Part shown: piece after piece, positions 9,049 to 19,582 of the stretch
Position numbering within the stretch: the first letter of the stretch is position 1
How the letters are laid out: every line of letters starts with the position of its first letter
Source: Komagataeibacter medellinensis NBRC 3288
GTDB taxonomy: Bacteria; Pseudomonadota; Alphaproteobacteria; Acetobacterales; Acetobacteraceae
Direction of reading: 5' to 3'
DNA length: 64,000 nucleotides
Assembly (NCBI RefSeq): GCF_000182745.2
Contig: NC_016027.1
Coordinates: 1,417,501 to 1,481,500, forward strand
Notes under the pieces: generated by a model
Database searches by the model: none
What the model was told of the DNA's origin: nothing
The model's input: the letters and a program-made list of their open reading frames with translations, nothing else
Made by a program: the position numbers and the translations under genes

Positions 9049-11232
9049 CTACTCCGCCTGCGCCAGTGGCAGGTCTGGCATGCCTGCCCCTCCCGGTCGC
9101 ATGACCCATGGCCGTGCGCCGCGCACCGCACGGTCACGCTTCACCACCAGGCCGCCCCCGGCGCGCGGGTAGAGCGCATACGCCCCCTCACGCCACACAT
9201 CAAAGCGCCCGATCCTGTCCGCACCCGGGCAGCCGGTCTGCCCGTGCAGGTTCACCACCGCCTCCGCCCCAAGGCACAGCGCCGCATCGGACAGACGTGC
9301 GCCCAGCAGCAGCACGATATCGCCTCCCTGCCCCGCCACGCGGCACACCCCACCATGGCATGCCACGCCATCCTGCCGGCCATCCACAGGCAGTAATCCC
9401 GCACGCAGTCCGGTCACCCGCTGCCATTCCCGCAATATGAAGGGATCAGGATGCATGCCCGGTCCGCTCAGCAACCGCTGCCCCGTTACCACCCCCACTA
9501 TGCGCGCATCGGGCGAGACCAGCACGACCGGCATCCGGCCTATAAAGGGCGAGAGCAGCGCCATTACAACCGGCACCACGCCCACAAACCGGGCCCGCCC
9601 CGCCCACAGGCACAGCCAGCATAACCCGGCAAAGAACAGAACCAGCCCGCCACTGCCCATGGCGGGCACGCTGACATGCGCAACAGGCAGGTGCGCCACA
9701 AGGCGTGCCAGCCACGCCACCACGCCAATGCCCCAGCCCATGGGCACCAGCGCCAGCTTTTCCGCCCCCAGTGGCATGAGCAGCAGCGAGGCCAGCCCCC
9801 ACGGCATGATCCAGACCGACATGAGCGGCACGGCCAGCAGGTTGGCCAGCACGAACCATGGCTGCACCGTGCCAAAATGCGCCATGCCCACGGGCACGCA
9901 CGCGCCGCCCGCCAGCATGCTGGCCAGCAGGGGGCGACTTACGCGCGCACCCATCCGCCGCCACCAGACCTCATGCTGCGCCCATGCCGACAGAACAGGG
10001 CGCAGCCCGTCAAACCCGGCAATCAGCGCCATGACGGCGGCCATTGACATCTGGAGCGGCAGTTCGACCACCGCTTCGGGTGCAAGACCCATCAGCACGG
10101 CTGCCGCCACCGCCAGCGCGCGCATGGAAAGCGGCCGCCTGCCCACAAACAGTGCCCCGACCGCAAGTGCGGCCATGAGCAGGCTCCGCTGCGCAGGCAG
10201 GTGCGCGCCCGTAAGCAGCACGTAGCCCGCACCCGCCAGCAGCGCGCACAGGGCGGCAATCTGTCGGCATGGCCAAAACAGCGCCGCACGTTCAGACAGC
10301 GCCAGCCCCGTGCGTACGACCGTCATGGTCAGCCCCATGACAATGGCAAGGTGCAGCCCTGCCACGGCCAGCAGGTGGGCCAGCCCCGCATCGGCAAAGG
10401 ACTGGCGCATATCCGCCGCAATCACCCCATCCGCCCCCACCAGCACGGTTGCCGCAACCGTGCCGCGCGGGCCTGGCAGGGCAGCGCTGATCCGCTGCCC
10501 CAGCCCCTGCCGCAGGATATCCAGGCGGGCACTCATGGCTGGTGTAACGGGCGGGTGCGCGCATGCAACCCGGTCCAGCGCGCGGCCATGGCCCGCCAGC
10601 CCGTCAAACCACGCCCGGCGCTGGGCATCATAACCACCCGGCATGGCGGGAAAGGCGGGTGGAGTCAGCATGACGCGGGCAGAAAGCGTATCTCCCGCCA
10701 CCGGAATAGAGGGGTCATCGGGTCTCAGGCGCAGGGCGATCTGGCGGCGCAAGGGGGGCATGCCGATATTGATGCCCTCAAGAAACCGTACATCGGCCAG
10801 TCCCACACGCAGGGCCTGCGTACCATCGCGCAGGGTCTGCGCGTTCACTCCCGTCACCCGCCCCGACAGATGCACCGCCCGGCGCGGCAGGTCAGGAAAG
10901 GGCGGCATGCGGTGCGCCTGCCCCCACGCCAGTAATAACCCCACCGCACATGCCCCCACCATGCCGCACCCCATGCGCACGGGCAGGCTGTCGCGCCACA
11001 GCAGCCTGCCCGCAAGGCATGCCATGGCCATCATCCCCGCACCGAAGGCCGCCATGCCACCCGGCTCCCACGGCAGGGCGAAATACACGGCGATGCCAGC
11101 GGCCAGCAGAACCGGCAGCCAGAGCACAAAGCGGCCATGCTGCCCCCACAGCCACGCGGCCAGTGCCTGCTGCATGCGTGAAAATACGGCCTGAATGTGC
11201 GAAACGTACTGGTACGAGAGCGAATCCTCCAT
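9049..11232 (-). CDS. comEC: ComEC/Rec2-family DNA-uptake channel protein
   Basis: A polytopic inner-membrane protein of about 727 residues with an N-terminal DUF4131-like region and a central competence domain with many hydrophobic helices (for example GLAHLLAVAGLHLAIVMGL and TGAHLPAQRSLLMAAL). In transformable bacteria ComEC carries single-stranded DNA into the cytoplasm. The C-terminal 150 residues lack the metallo-beta-lactamase HxHxDH motif seen in Gram-positive ComEC. I take ATG 11232, which has an AGGT-type ribosome site; ATG 11259 adds nine residues but its AGGGG lies too close. It is divergent from gltX. Family is confident; actual competence is not shown. Confidence 0.88.
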   Translation of the reverse strand: MEDSLSYQYVSHIQAVFSRMQQALAAWLWGQHGRFVLWLPVLLAAGIAVYFALPWEPGGMAAFGAGMMAMACLAGRLLWRDSLPVRMGCGMVGACAVGLLLAWGQAHRMPPFPDLPRRAVHLSGRVTGVNAQTLRDGTQALRVGLADVRFLEGINIGMPPLRRQIALRLRPDDPSIPVAGDTLSARVMLTPPAFPAMPGGYDAQRRAWFDGLAGHGRALDRVACAHPPVTPAMSARLDILRQGLGQRISAALPGPRGTVAATVLVGADGVIAADMRQSFADAGLAHLLAVAGLHLAIVMGLTMTVVRTGLALSERAALFWPCRQIAALCALLAGAGYVLLTGAHLPAQRSLLMAALAVGALFVGRRPLSMRALAVAAAVLMGLAPEAVVELPLQMSMAAVMALIAGFDGLRPVLSAWAQHEVWWRRMGARVSRPLLASMLAGGACVPVGMAHFGTVQPWFVLANLLAVPLMSVWIMPWGLASLLLMPLGAEKLALVPMGWGIGVVAWLARLVAHLPVAHVSVPAMGSGGLVLFFAGLCWLCLWAGRARFVGVVPVVMALLSPFIGRMPVVLVSPDARIVGVVTGQRLLSGPGMHPDPFILREWQRVTGLRAGLLPVDGRQDGVACHGGVCRVAGQGGDIVLLLGARLSDAALCLGAEAVVNLHGQTGCPGADRIGRFDVWREGAYALYPRAGGGLVVKRDRAVRGARPWVMRPGGAGMPDLPLAQAE

Positions 11233-11340
11233 AATGACCTGCCTGCCATGGCCGGGCATGCCCCTGCGTGGCCAGAATGCATACCCTACCGGCCAAGATG
11301 GCCCGCACGCCAGACAGCCCCCTGTCAGCAGGGCGAAAAC

Positions 11341-12765
11341 ATGCTAAAGAACCGGCTCATGACTGTCCGTACGCGTTTCGCTCCCAGCCCCACCGGCCTG
11401 CTGCATATCGGCAACGCCCGTGCCGCCCTTTTCAATTTCCTCTATGCCCGCCACCACGGCGGCCAGTTCCTGCTCAGGATCGAGGATACCGACCGAGAAC
11501 GCTCGACTCAGAAAGCGGTCGATGTGCTGTTCGACGGGCTGGCGTGGATGGACATCCACCCGGATGAAAAGCCGGTGTTCCAGTCCACCCGTCAGGCACG
11601 CCATACCGAAGTGGCGCATGAACTGCTGGAAAAGGGACTGGCCTACCGCTGCTACTGCACGGCGGATGAACTGAAGGAAATGCGCGAGAAGGCGATGGCC
11701 GAGGGCCGCCCCCCCCGCTACAATGGCATGTGGCGCGACCGCGCCCCCTCCGAAGCTCCCGCCAATACCCCCTACACCATCCGCATCAAGGCCCCGCGTG
11801 AGGGCGAGACGACCATTCACGATCTGGTGCAGGGCGATGTATGCGTTGCCAATGCCGAACTCGATGACATGATCATCCTGCGCGCCGATGGCACCCCGGT
11901 CTACCAGCTTGCCGTGGTGGTGGATGACCATGACATGGACATCACCCACGTCATCCGCGGCGATGACCACCTGACCAACACCTTCCGCCAAGCCATGATC
12001 TACCGCGCCATGGACTGGGACCTGCCGCATTTTGCCCACCTGCCGCTGATCCACGGACCGGATGGGGCCAAGCTGTCCAAGCGCCATGGGGCGCAGTCGG
12101 TCGTCGAATTCCGGGATATGGGTTACCTGCCCGAAGCCCTGAACAATTACCTGCTGCGCCTTGGCTGGGGCCACGGCGATGCCGAAATCCTGTCGCGCGA
12201 AGAGCAGATCAAGCTGTTCGACCTCGACGGTGTGGGCCGTTCGCCCTCACGCATGGATTACGCCAAGCTGCTGCACATCAATGGCGTATGGATGCGCCAG
12301 GCCGATGACACGCGCCTGACCAATGACGTGATGGAACGGCTGGGCAAAATGGAAGGTGTCGATACCTCCGACACCACACGCACCAAGGTGCTGGCCCTTA
12401 TGCCGGGGCTGAAGGAACGGGCGAAGACGCTTGTGGAACTGGCGGATAACGCTGCCTTCCTTGGCCGTTCGCTGCCGCTTTCTTTTGATCCCAAGGCCGA
12501 AAAGCAGCTCACCCCCGAAAACCGCGTCATGCTGGGCAAACTGGGGGCTGCCCTCAAGGCGACCGAGCCGTTTGACAGGGAAGGCATCGACGCGACCCTG
12601 CGCCAGTTTGCCGAAACGCATGAAATGAAGCTGGGCAAGGTTGCACAACCGCTACGCGCGGCAGTTACCGGCAGCACCATGTCACCCGGCATTGATGACA
12701 CGCTGGCAGCCCTTGGCCAGGACGAGGTACTGGCGCGCATCAATGCGGTTGCCGCCCATGAGTGA
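11341..12765 (+). CDS. gltX: Glutamyl-tRNA synthetase
   Basis: A class I aminoacyl-tRNA synthetase charging tRNA-Glu. The HIGH-type motif is HIGN (residues 22-25, in [12 protein letters not shown]) and the KMSKS-type motif is KLSKR (244-248). At 474 residues it has the usual bacterial length. The start chosen has an AGGGCG site; an in-frame ATG at 11359 is an alternative. Its stop lies inside the pyrB start region (8-base overlap). Many alphaproteobacteria carry two GltX paralogues and this could be either. Confidence 0.95.
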   Translation: MLKNRLMTVRTRFAPSPTGLLHIGNARAALFNFLYARHHGGQFLLRIEDTDRERSTQKAVDVLFDGLAWMDIHPDEKPVFQSTRQARHTEVAHELLEKGLAYRCYCTADELKEMREKAMAEGRPPRYNGMWRDRAPSEAPANTPYTIRIKAPREGETTIHDLVQGDVCVANAELDDMIILRADGTPVYQLAVVVDDHDMDITHVIRGDDHLTNTFRQAMIYRAMDWDLPHFAHLPLIHGPDGAKLSKRHGAQSVVEFRDMGYLPEALNNYLLRLGWGHGDAEILSREEQIKLFDLDGVGRSPSRMDYAKLLHINGVWMRQADDTRLTNDVMERLGKMEGVDTSDTTRTKVLALMPGLKERAKTLVELADNAAFLGRSLPLSFDPKAEKQLTPENRVMLGKLGAALKATEPFDREGIDATLRQFAETHEMKLGKVAQPLRAAVTGSTMSPGIDDTLAALGQDEVLARINAVAAHE

Positions 12766-13723
12766 GCGCGGCAGCCATGGCAGCAACGTCTTCCTGACCC
12801 GTCCGGCGCGCCACCTGCTGGGTGTGCAGGGCATGCATCCCAGCCGGATCACGCCCTTCCTTGACCTGGCGGAGCATTATGCCCTGCTCAACCGGTCGCG
12901 CAAAACACCGCGTGACCTGCTGCGCGGGCGCACGCTGATCAACCTGTTTTTCGAAGACAGCACCCGCACCCGCACCTCGTTTGAACTGGCGGGCAAACGG
13001 CTGGGTGCCGATGTGGTGAACATGACAGTCGCCAGTTCCTCGGTGAACAAGGGCGAGACACTGCTGGACACGGCCGCAACGCTGAACGCCATGCATACCG
13101 ACCTGCTGGTGGTCCGCCATTCGCAGTCCGGCGCACCCGCCCTGCTGGCGCAGAAGGTGCAGGCCAGTGTGGTCAATGCCGGTGATGGCACACATGAACA
13201 CCCGACACAGGCACTGCTGGACGCGCTGACCATCCGCCGCCACTTCGGCATGTTCGAGGGACTGACCGTTGCCATATGCGGTGATGTCAGCCACAGCCGT
13301 GTCGCCCGCTCCAACATCCACCTGCTGACCGCCATGGGCTGCCAGGTGCGCGTGGTGGGACCGCCAACACTGGTGCCCGGCGCCATCGGAGCGCTGGGGG
13401 TGAGTATTCACCATACGATGGAAGATGGCCTGCGCGGGGTGGACGTGGTGATGATGCTGCGTGTGCAGCGCGAGCGCATGCAGGGCACGCAGGTGCCCAG
13501 CGCGCGTGAGTATTTCCGTTTCTACGGGCTGGATAACAAGCGTCTTGCGCTGGCAAGGCCGCAGGCGCTTGTCATGCATCCCGGCCCGATGAACCGGGGC
13601 GTGGAAATCGACAGTCGTGTCGCCGATTCCGATCAGAGCGTGATCCGCGAACAGGTGGAAATGGGGGTTGCCGTACGCATGGCGGTTCTGGACATCCTCT
13701 CACGTGGAGGAGAGGGCGCATGA
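12758..13723 (+). CDS. pyrB: Aspartate carbamoyltransferase catalytic chain
   Basis: ATCase (321 residues) makes carbamoyl aspartate in pyrimidine synthesis. The carbamoyl-phosphate loop [17 protein letters not shown] and HPGPMNRG are all present. The ATG overlaps the end of gltX. It is followed, with a four-base overlap, by a dihydroorotase-like gene. This fits the dodecameric PyrB-PyrC' arrangement known from Pseudomonas, in which PyrC' is a structural partner rather than an enzyme. No pyrI regulatory gene is nearby. Confidence 0.96.
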   Translation: MSERGSHGSNVFLTRPARHLLGVQGMHPSRITPFLDLAEHYALLNRSRKTPRDLLRGRTLINLFFEDSTRTRTSFELAGKRLGADVVNMTVASSSVNKGETLLDTAATLNAMHTDLLVVRHSQSGAPALLAQKVQASVVNAGDGTHEHPTQALLDALTIRRHFGMFEGLTVAICGDVSHSRVARSNIHLLTAMGCQVRVVGPPTLVPGAIGALGVSIHHTMEDGLRGVDVVMMLRVQRERMQGTQVPSAREYFRFYGLDNKRLALARPQALVMHPGPMNRGVEIDSRVADSDQSVIREQVEMGVAVRMAVLDILSRGGEGA

Positions 13724-15015
13724 AGCCGGTCCTGTTTGAAAATGTCCGCCTGATCGACCCTGCAAGCACTCTTGACCGCCCCGGCCGCCTGCTGGTGAAG
13801 GATGGCGTGATTGCTGGCACCGACCTGCCGCAGGCCGAAGGCGTGCCGGAAGGGGCCGAGATCATTGATGGTGGCGGCCAGCTTGTGCTGTGTCCCGGCC
13901 TGGTGGACATGCGGGTCACGATTGGCGAACCCGGCTATGAATACCGCGAGACGGTGCTGTCCGCGGCAAAGGCTGCGGTTGCAGGCGGCATCACCACCAT
14001 CGCCGTGCTGCCCAATACCAGCCCGACCATCGACAACCCTGCCCTTGCCCGCCTGCTGCGCGCGCGCGGCGTGGAAACGGGCATGATCGACATCCTGCCC
14101 TATGGCGCGCTGACGCGCGCATGCGCGGGTAGGGAAATGGCGGAAATCGGCCTGCTGGCCGAAGCGGGCGCCATTGCCTTTACCGACGGTCCCCACGCCA
14201 TTGCCGACAGCCGCACCATGCGGCAGATGCTGACCTATGCTAAAGGGTTCGACGCGCTGATCGTCCAGCACCCCGAAGACCCGTCTCTGGCGCGTGGCGG
14301 ATGCGCGACGGACGGCGAACTGGCAACCCGCCTTGGCCTGCCTGGCATCCCGGCAGCAGCCGAGGCCATCCTGATCGCGCGTGACCTGCGTCTTGCCCGT
14401 ATGACGGGAGGACGGCTGCATTTCGGCCATGTCTCCACCGCCGAAGGGCTGGACCTGATCCGCGCGGCCAAGGCCGATGGCGTCCGGGTGACATGCGATA
14501 CAGCCCCGCCGTATTTCGACCTGAACGAAACCGTGATCGGTGACTTCCGCACCTATGCCAAGCTGTCTCCGCCGCTGCGTGCGGAAGCGGACCGGCGCGC
14601 CGTATGCGCCGCATTGGCGGATGGTACGATCGACGCCATCGCATCCGACCACATGCCCTGCGATGCGGATGACAAGCGCCAGCCCTTTGCCGTGGCCTCC
14701 GCTGGCGGGACAGGCCTGTGCACGCTACTGGCCGTAACCCTGGCACAGGTGCATGGAGGCGACCTTGGCATGATGGACGCGCTGGGTCTGCTGACCCATC
14801 GCCCCGCTGGCGTGCTGGGCAGCCATGCCGGCACGCTGGCCGTGGGCGTACCTGCCGATCTGTGCCTGTTCAACCCCGACACGGGCTGGGTCGTGCGCGC
14901 GGGTGACCTGCCGGGCAAGGCACAGAATACCCCGTTTGACGGCCGTGCGCTGGAAGGCCGCGTGGTGGGGACATGGAAGAAGGGCCGCCGTGTATTCGGC
15001 GCGCAGGCCGCATGA
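13720..15015 (+). CDS. pyrC: Dihydroorotase-like protein, probably non-catalytic PyrC'
   Basis: A 431-residue amidohydrolase-fold protein of the class I dihydroorotase type, coupled to pyrB by an ATGA overlap. The hallmark DxHxHxREPG is degenerate: residues 63-72 read [10 protein letters not shown], so both metal-binding histidines and the substrate arginine are replaced (R65, T67, G69). Other landmarks remain: [16 protein letters not shown] and SDHMP. By analogy with the inactive PyrC' of Pseudomonas and similar rhizobial proteins, I infer a structural subunit of ATCase. That would require an active dihydroorotase elsewhere in the genome. The enzyme label alone would be misleading. Confidence 0.85.
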   Translation: MKPVLFENVRLIDPASTLDRPGRLLVKDGVIAGTDLPQAEGVPEGAEIIDGGGQLVLCPGLVDMRVTIGEPGYEYRETVLSAAKAAVAGGITTIAVLPNTSPTIDNPALARLLRARGVETGMIDILPYGALTRACAGREMAEIGLLAEAGAIAFTDGPHAIADSRTMRQMLTYAKGFDALIVQHPEDPSLARGGCATDGELATRLGLPGIPAAAEAILIARDLRLARMTGGRLHFGHVSTAEGLDLIRAAKADGVRVTCDTAPPYFDLNETVIGDFRTYAKLSPPLRAEADRRAVCAALADGTIDAIASDHMPCDADDKRQPFAVASAGGTGLCTLLAVTLAQVHGGDLGMMDALGLLTHRPAGVLGSHAGTLAVGVPADLCLFNPDTGWVVRAGDLPGKAQNTPFDGRALEGRVVGTWKKGRRVFGAQAA

Positions 15016-15650
15016 TCTACGGCATACCGACCTATGACCTGCCACTCATGGCCGGGGTGGCATTCCTGTCTTACCTGATCGGCAGCATCCCGTTCGGGCT
15101 GGTGCTGACCGCGCTGTCGGGCGGGGGGGATATCCGCAAGATCGGCTCGGGCAATATCGGTGCGACCAATGTGCTGCGCACCGGGCGCAAGGGGCTTGCG
15201 GCGGGCACGCTGGTGCTGGATGGCACCAAGGGCGCGTTTGCCGTGTTCTGCGCCTTCGTGCTGTGCCCGTTCCACACGCTGGCCGCCGAATCCCTTGCCG
15301 CCCTTTTTGCCGTGGCGGGCCACTGCTTTCCGGTATGGCTCAAATTCAAAGGCGGCAAGGGCGTGGCCACGGGTCTGGGCTGCGTGCTGGCGCTGATGCC
15401 GGGCGTGGGGCTGTGCTGCTGTGCATTGTGGCTGATCTTTGCCAAGGTCACGCGCATTTCATCGGCAGGCGCAATCATCGCCTTTGCCGCACTGCCACTG
15501 CTCATGATCCGGCCGGGACGGATTGACTTCGCCTCCCCCGCCTATCTGGCGGGCTGCCTGATCGCGGTGATGATCCTGTGCCGCCACCATGCCAACATCA
15601 TCCGCCTCATCAAGGGCACCGAGCCCCGGATAGGTCAGAAAGGCACATGA
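15012..15650 (+). CDS. plsY: Acyl-phosphate:glycerol-3-phosphate acyltransferase
   Basis: An inner-membrane PlsY of 212 residues making lysophosphatidic acid from acyl-phosphate. It has about five membrane segments and the family motifs SYLIGSIPFG, GSGNIGATNVLR and FKGGKGVATG. ATGA overlaps link it to pyrC' before and dprA after, so it is embedded in one transcript. Confidence 0.95.
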   Translation: MIYGIPTYDLPLMAGVAFLSYLIGSIPFGLVLTALSGGGDIRKIGSGNIGATNVLRTGRKGLAAGTLVLDGTKGAFAVFCAFVLCPFHTLAAESLAALFAVAGHCFPVWLKFKGGKGVATGLGCVLALMPGVGLCCCALWLIFAKVTRISSAGAIIAFAALPLLMIRPGRIDFASPAYLAGCLIAVMILCRHHANIIRLIKGTEPRIGQKGT

Positions 15651-16819
15651 GCGTACCCGATGCCGAAATGCTGCTGGCCTGCCTGCGACTGGCCCGCACG
15701 GAGGGCATCGGACCGGTCAGCTACCGCCGCCTTGTACGCACGCATGGCAGCGTGCAGGCCGCACTGGGCATGCTGGAGCGCGGCGCAGGCTCCGGCCGTG
15801 GCATCGGCCGCCCCTGCAGCCGCGATGACGCGCTACGCGAAATCGAGCACCTGCACGCCATGGGCGGCCGGTTCCTGGCGCATGGCCAACCCGGCTACCC
15901 ACCCCTGCTGGCCGCCCTGCATGATGCCCCGCCGGTACTGGCCGTGCTGGGTGATGCCAGTCTGCTTTCGGCGCGCATGGTGGGGATCGTGGGCGGCCGC
16001 AATGCCTCAGCGGGTGGCATCCGCCTGGCGGAAAGCCTGTCCGCCCTGCTGGCGGCCCACGGGGTTGATACCGTATCGGGCCTTGCACGCGGAATTGATG
16101 CCGCCGCCCATCGTGGCGCCATGACGGCGGGGCGCACGGTCGCCGCCATTGCCGGCGGTCTTGACTGCCCCTACCCGCCCGAAAATGCTGACCTGCAGGC
16201 CTTGATCGCCCGCACGGGCGCCGTAGTGACCGAAGCCCCGCTCGGCACCATGCCACAGGCGCGGCACTTCCCGCGCCGCAACCGGCTGATCGCGGGGTTG
16301 GGGCTGGGCTGCGTGGTGATCGAGGCTGCGCTGCGCTCAGGCAGCCTGATTACCGCACGCATGGCTCTGGACTATGACCGGACCATCTTTGCCGTGCCCG
16401 GATCGCCGCTTGACCCGCGTTGCCATGGCAGCAACGACCTACTGCGACAAGGCGCGATACTGACGGAAAATGAACGCGACATTTTGCGTGAACTTCCTGA
16501 AACAACTGGGGAAACCGGGCTTTTTTCATATCAGGCCCCTACCACCCATCCCCCGGTGGCCCGGCGGGTGGAAACAGCCGTGCAGAGGTCGGAAGCAGTC
16601 CCGCCGCCACCCGCCAGCACCCCCATGGTGGGAGAAGCTGACCTGCATGAAATGATAGAAGGTTTTCTATCTTTCACGCCATCGCCTGTTGACGATCTCG
16701 TACGGCGCTGCCAGTTCTCGACAGCAGCAGTCTTGGCCGCCCTGTCGGAAATGGAAATTGCGGGCATGATCGAGTTCCTTGCGGGGGACATGGTCGTGCG
16801 ACGTCCACCACCCGCCTGA
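15647..16819 (+). CDS. dprA: DNA-processing protein DprA/Smf
   Basis: A 390-residue DprA that loads RecA on incoming single-stranded DNA. The Rossmann-like core is visible as GIVGGRNAS, VSGLARGIDAAAHRGA and HFPRRNRLIAGL; a C-terminal winged-helix domain (about 320-380) follows a Pro-rich linker. The start overlaps the plsY stop. plsY-dprA-topA is a common alphaproteobacterial order, so its presence alone does not prove competence. A comEC gene is, however, also in this window. Confidence 0.94.
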   Translation: MSVPDAEMLLACLRLARTEGIGPVSYRRLVRTHGSVQAALGMLERGAGSGRGIGRPCSRDDALREIEHLHAMGGRFLAHGQPGYPPLLAALHDAPPVLAVLGDASLLSARMVGIVGGRNASAGGIRLAESLSALLAAHGVDTVSGLARGIDAAAHRGAMTAGRTVAAIAGGLDCPYPPENADLQALIARTGAVVTEAPLGTMPQARHFPRRNRLIAGLGLGCVVIEAALRSGSLITARMALDYDRTIFAVPGSPLDPRCHGSNDLLRQGAILTENERDILRELPETTGETGLFSYQAPTTHPPVARRVETAVQRSEAVPPPPASTPMVGEADLHEMIEGFLSFTPSPVDDLVRRCQFSTAAVLAALSEMEIAGMIEFLAGDMVVRRPPPA

Positions 16820-16862
16820 GCATAGAAAAAGCAAGGTTTGAGAATCGTGATCCGGAGACAGA

Positions 16863-19580
16863 ATGACTGACGTCGTGGTGGTCGAATCGCCAGCCAAGGC
16901 GAAAACGATCAATAAGTATCTGGGTGACAACTACACGGTTCTTGCCTCGTTCGGACATGTGCGCGACCTGCCGCCCAAGGACGGCAGCGTGCTGCCCGAC
17001 GAAGGCTTTGCCATGAAGTGGGAAGCCGATGAACGCGGTAGCCGCCAGATCGCGGCCATTGCCAAGGCCCTGCGCGGGGCCAAGCATCTCTACCTTGCCA
17101 CTGACCCCGACCGCGAAGGGGAAGCCATTTCGTGGCATGTACGCTCGATGCTGGAGGAGAAGAACCTTCTCAAGGGTATCGACGTGCAGCGCGTCACGTT
17201 TAACGAAATTACCAAAAGCGCCATCAAGACTGCGATGGCCCACCCACGTGAACTCGACTTTCCGCTGATCGAGGCCTATCTGGCCCGCCGCGCGCTGGAC
17301 TACCTCGTGGGCTTCACGCTCTCGCCTGTGCTGTGGCGCAAGCTGCCCGGATCGCGCAGCGCGGGGCGCGTGCAATCCGTGGCGCTGCGCCTGATCTGTG
17401 AGCGCGAAGCCGAGATCGAGGTCTTCAGACCGCGGGAATACTGGTCGATCACCGCGCGCATGACCACGCCGGCCGGGGCAGCCTTCTCGGCACGACTGAC
17501 GCATCTTGATGGCCACAAGCTCGACCAGTTCGACCTGGGGGACGAAGCCCGCGCCATGGCTGCCAAGGCCGCGGTGGAAGCAGGCGACTACAGCGTGGAC
17601 AAGGTCGAGCGCCGCAAGGTCCGCCGCAACCCGCCGCCACCGTTCACCACATCGACCATGCAGCAGGAAGCCTCACGCAAGCTGGGCATGGGCGCGCAGG
17701 TGGCCATGCGCACGGCCCAGCAACTGTATGAAGGCATCGACATTGGTGGTGAGACGGTCGGCCTGATCACCTACATGCGAACCGATGGCGTGCAGATGGC
17801 AGGCGAAGCCATTGGGGCCATCCGCGGCCATATCGGCCATAGCTTCGGGCCGGAATACGTGCCGGAGAAGGCGCGCATCTATTCCACCAAGGCCAAGAAC
17901 GCACAAGAAGCGCATGAAGCCATCCGCCCGACCGACGTGCGCCGCACGCCAGCGGACATGGCACGCTACCTCTCGCCCGAACAGAAGAAGCTGTATGATC
18001 TGGTGTGGAAGCGCTCGGTCGCCAGCCAGATGCAGTCCGCCGAACTGGACCAGGTAGCGGTGGACATCACCGACCGCCAGCAGCGTGTGACCCTGCGCGC
18101 CACGGGTTCCATCATCGCGTTTGACGGCTTCCTGCGCCTGTACAGCGAAGGGCGCGATGATTCGCCCGCCAAAAGTGATGATGACCAGGACCGCATGCTG
18201 CCCGCCATGAGCGAGCACGATGCCATCGGGCGTGGCGAAGTGGCGGCGGACCAGCACTTCACCCAGCCGCCGCCGCGCTATTCGGAAGCGTCCCTGGTCA
18301 AGAAGATGGAAGAGATCGGCATCGGCCGTCCTTCCACCTACGCCTCCATCCTGACCGTGCTGCGCGACCGCAACTACGTGCAGCTGGAAAACCGACGTTT
18401 CGTGCCCGAGGACCGGGGACGGCTGGTCACAGCCTTCCTCACCTCCTTCTTCGAGCGGTATGTCGATACCCAGTTTACGGCAGGGCTTGAGGAACAGCTT
18501 GATGACATATCGGGCGGCCGCGCCAACTGGCGTGATGTCATGTCCGCCTTCTGGTCCGACTTTTCCCATGCGGTGGACCAGACCAAGGACCTGAAGATAT
18601 CCGACGTCATTACCGCGCTGGATGCTGACCTTGCTCCCTACTTCTTCCCCGACCGTGAGGACGGGCAGGACCCGCGCGTATGCACCGCCTGCGGCACGGG
18701 GCGGCTGGGACTGAAGCTGGGGCGCTATGGCGCGTTCATCGGCTGTTCCAACTATCCCACCTGCCAGTTCACCCGCAAACTGGTGATTGACCCCTCCAAG
18801 GAAGGCGAGGACGCCGCAACCCTGAAGGACGGCATGCGCGTGCTGGGCACAGCCCCTACGGGTGAGGAAGTGACCGTGCGCCGTGGCCCATGGGGGCTGT
18901 ACGTGCAGCAGGGCGAGCCCGACCCCGAGGACAAGAAGGCCAAGCCCAGACGCGCCACCATTCCGCGCGGGCTGGATGGGGACAAGATCACGCTGGTACA
19001 GGCCGTGGGCCTGCTGTCGCTACCGCGCATCGTGGGCATTCACCCCGAACTGGGCGAGCCGATCGAGGCGGGCCTGGGCCGCTTCGGGCCGTATGTGAAG
19101 ATGGGTGCGATCTATGGCTCGCTGGACAAGGATGACGATGTCCTGACCGTGGGCCTGAACCGCGCGGTGGATGCACTGGCCAAGAAACTGGCCTCCATCC
19201 GCACCATCGGTCCCCACCCCAAGGATGGCGAGCCGGTCATGGTGCGTAAGGGCCGCTTTGGTCCGTATGTGCAGCACGGCACCATCGTGGCCACCGTGCC
19301 GCGCGGGCAGGACATGGCGGATGTGACCATGGAGGAAGCCCTGACGTTGCTGAACGAAAAGGGCAAACCCCTCAAGGCGAAGGGCAAGAAGGCCACCACC
19401 ACCCGCAAGCCCGCTGCCCGCAAGACCAAAGCCAAGGCTGCCGAAGGTACGGAGGATGCCGGGGCCGCGCCGAAGAAAAAGGCAGCACCGCGCAAGGCTG
19501 CCAGCAAGGCCAAAACGGCCACCAAGACGACGACACGCAAGAAGGCTACCCCGGCCAAGGCCGAAAGCGAGAGCGACTGA
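16863..19580 (+). CDS. topA: DNA topoisomerase I
   Basis: Type IA topoisomerase of 905 residues that relaxes negative supercoils. The N-terminal TOPRIM is VVVESPAKAKTINKYL with the acidic DPDREGEA triad. The active tyrosine is Y304 in ITYMRTDG. A four-cysteine zinc ribbon (CTACGTG ... CSNYPTC) and further GRFGPYV-type repeats follow. The last 75 residues are a Lys/Ala/Thr-rich histone-H1-like tail, probably for DNA binding. It lies 43 bases after dprA and 2 bases before rnr. Confidence 0.97.
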   Translation: MTDVVVVESPAKAKTINKYLGDNYTVLASFGHVRDLPPKDGSVLPDEGFAMKWEADERGSRQIAAIAKALRGAKHLYLATDPDREGEAISWHVRSMLEEKNLLKGIDVQRVTFNEITKSAIKTAMAHPRELDFPLIEAYLARRALDYLVGFTLSPVLWRKLPGSRSAGRVQSVALRLICEREAEIEVFRPREYWSITARMTTPAGAAFSARLTHLDGHKLDQFDLGDEARAMAAKAAVEAGDYSVDKVERRKVRRNPPPPFTTSTMQQEASRKLGMGAQVAMRTAQQLYEGIDIGGETVGLITYMRTDGVQMAGEAIGAIRGHIGHSFGPEYVPEKARIYSTKAKNAQEAHEAIRPTDVRRTPADMARYLSPEQKKLYDLVWKRSVASQMQSAELDQVAVDITDRQQRVTLRATGSIIAFDGFLRLYSEGRDDSPAKSDDDQDRMLPAMSEHDAIGRGEVAADQHFTQPPPRYSEASLVKKMEEIGIGRPSTYASILTVLRDRNYVQLENRRFVPEDRGRLVTAFLTSFFERYVDTQFTAGLEEQLDDISGGRANWRDVMSAFWSDFSHAVDQTKDLKISDVITALDADLAPYFFPDREDGQDPRVCTACGTGRLGLKLGRYGAFIGCSNYPTCQFTRKLVIDPSKEGEDAATLKDGMRVLGTAPTGEEVTVRRGPWGLYVQQGEPDPEDKKAKPRRATIPRGLDGDKITLVQAVGLLSLPRIVGIHPELGEPIEAGLGRFGPYVKMGAIYGSLDKDDDVLTVGLNRAVDALAKKLASIRTIGPHPKDGEPVMVRKGRFGPYVQHGTIVATVPRGQDMADVTMEEALTLLNEKGKPLKAKGKKATTTRKPAARKTKAKAAEGTEDAGAAPKKKAAPRKAASKAKTATKTTTRKKATPAKAESESD

Positions 19581-19582
19581 TC

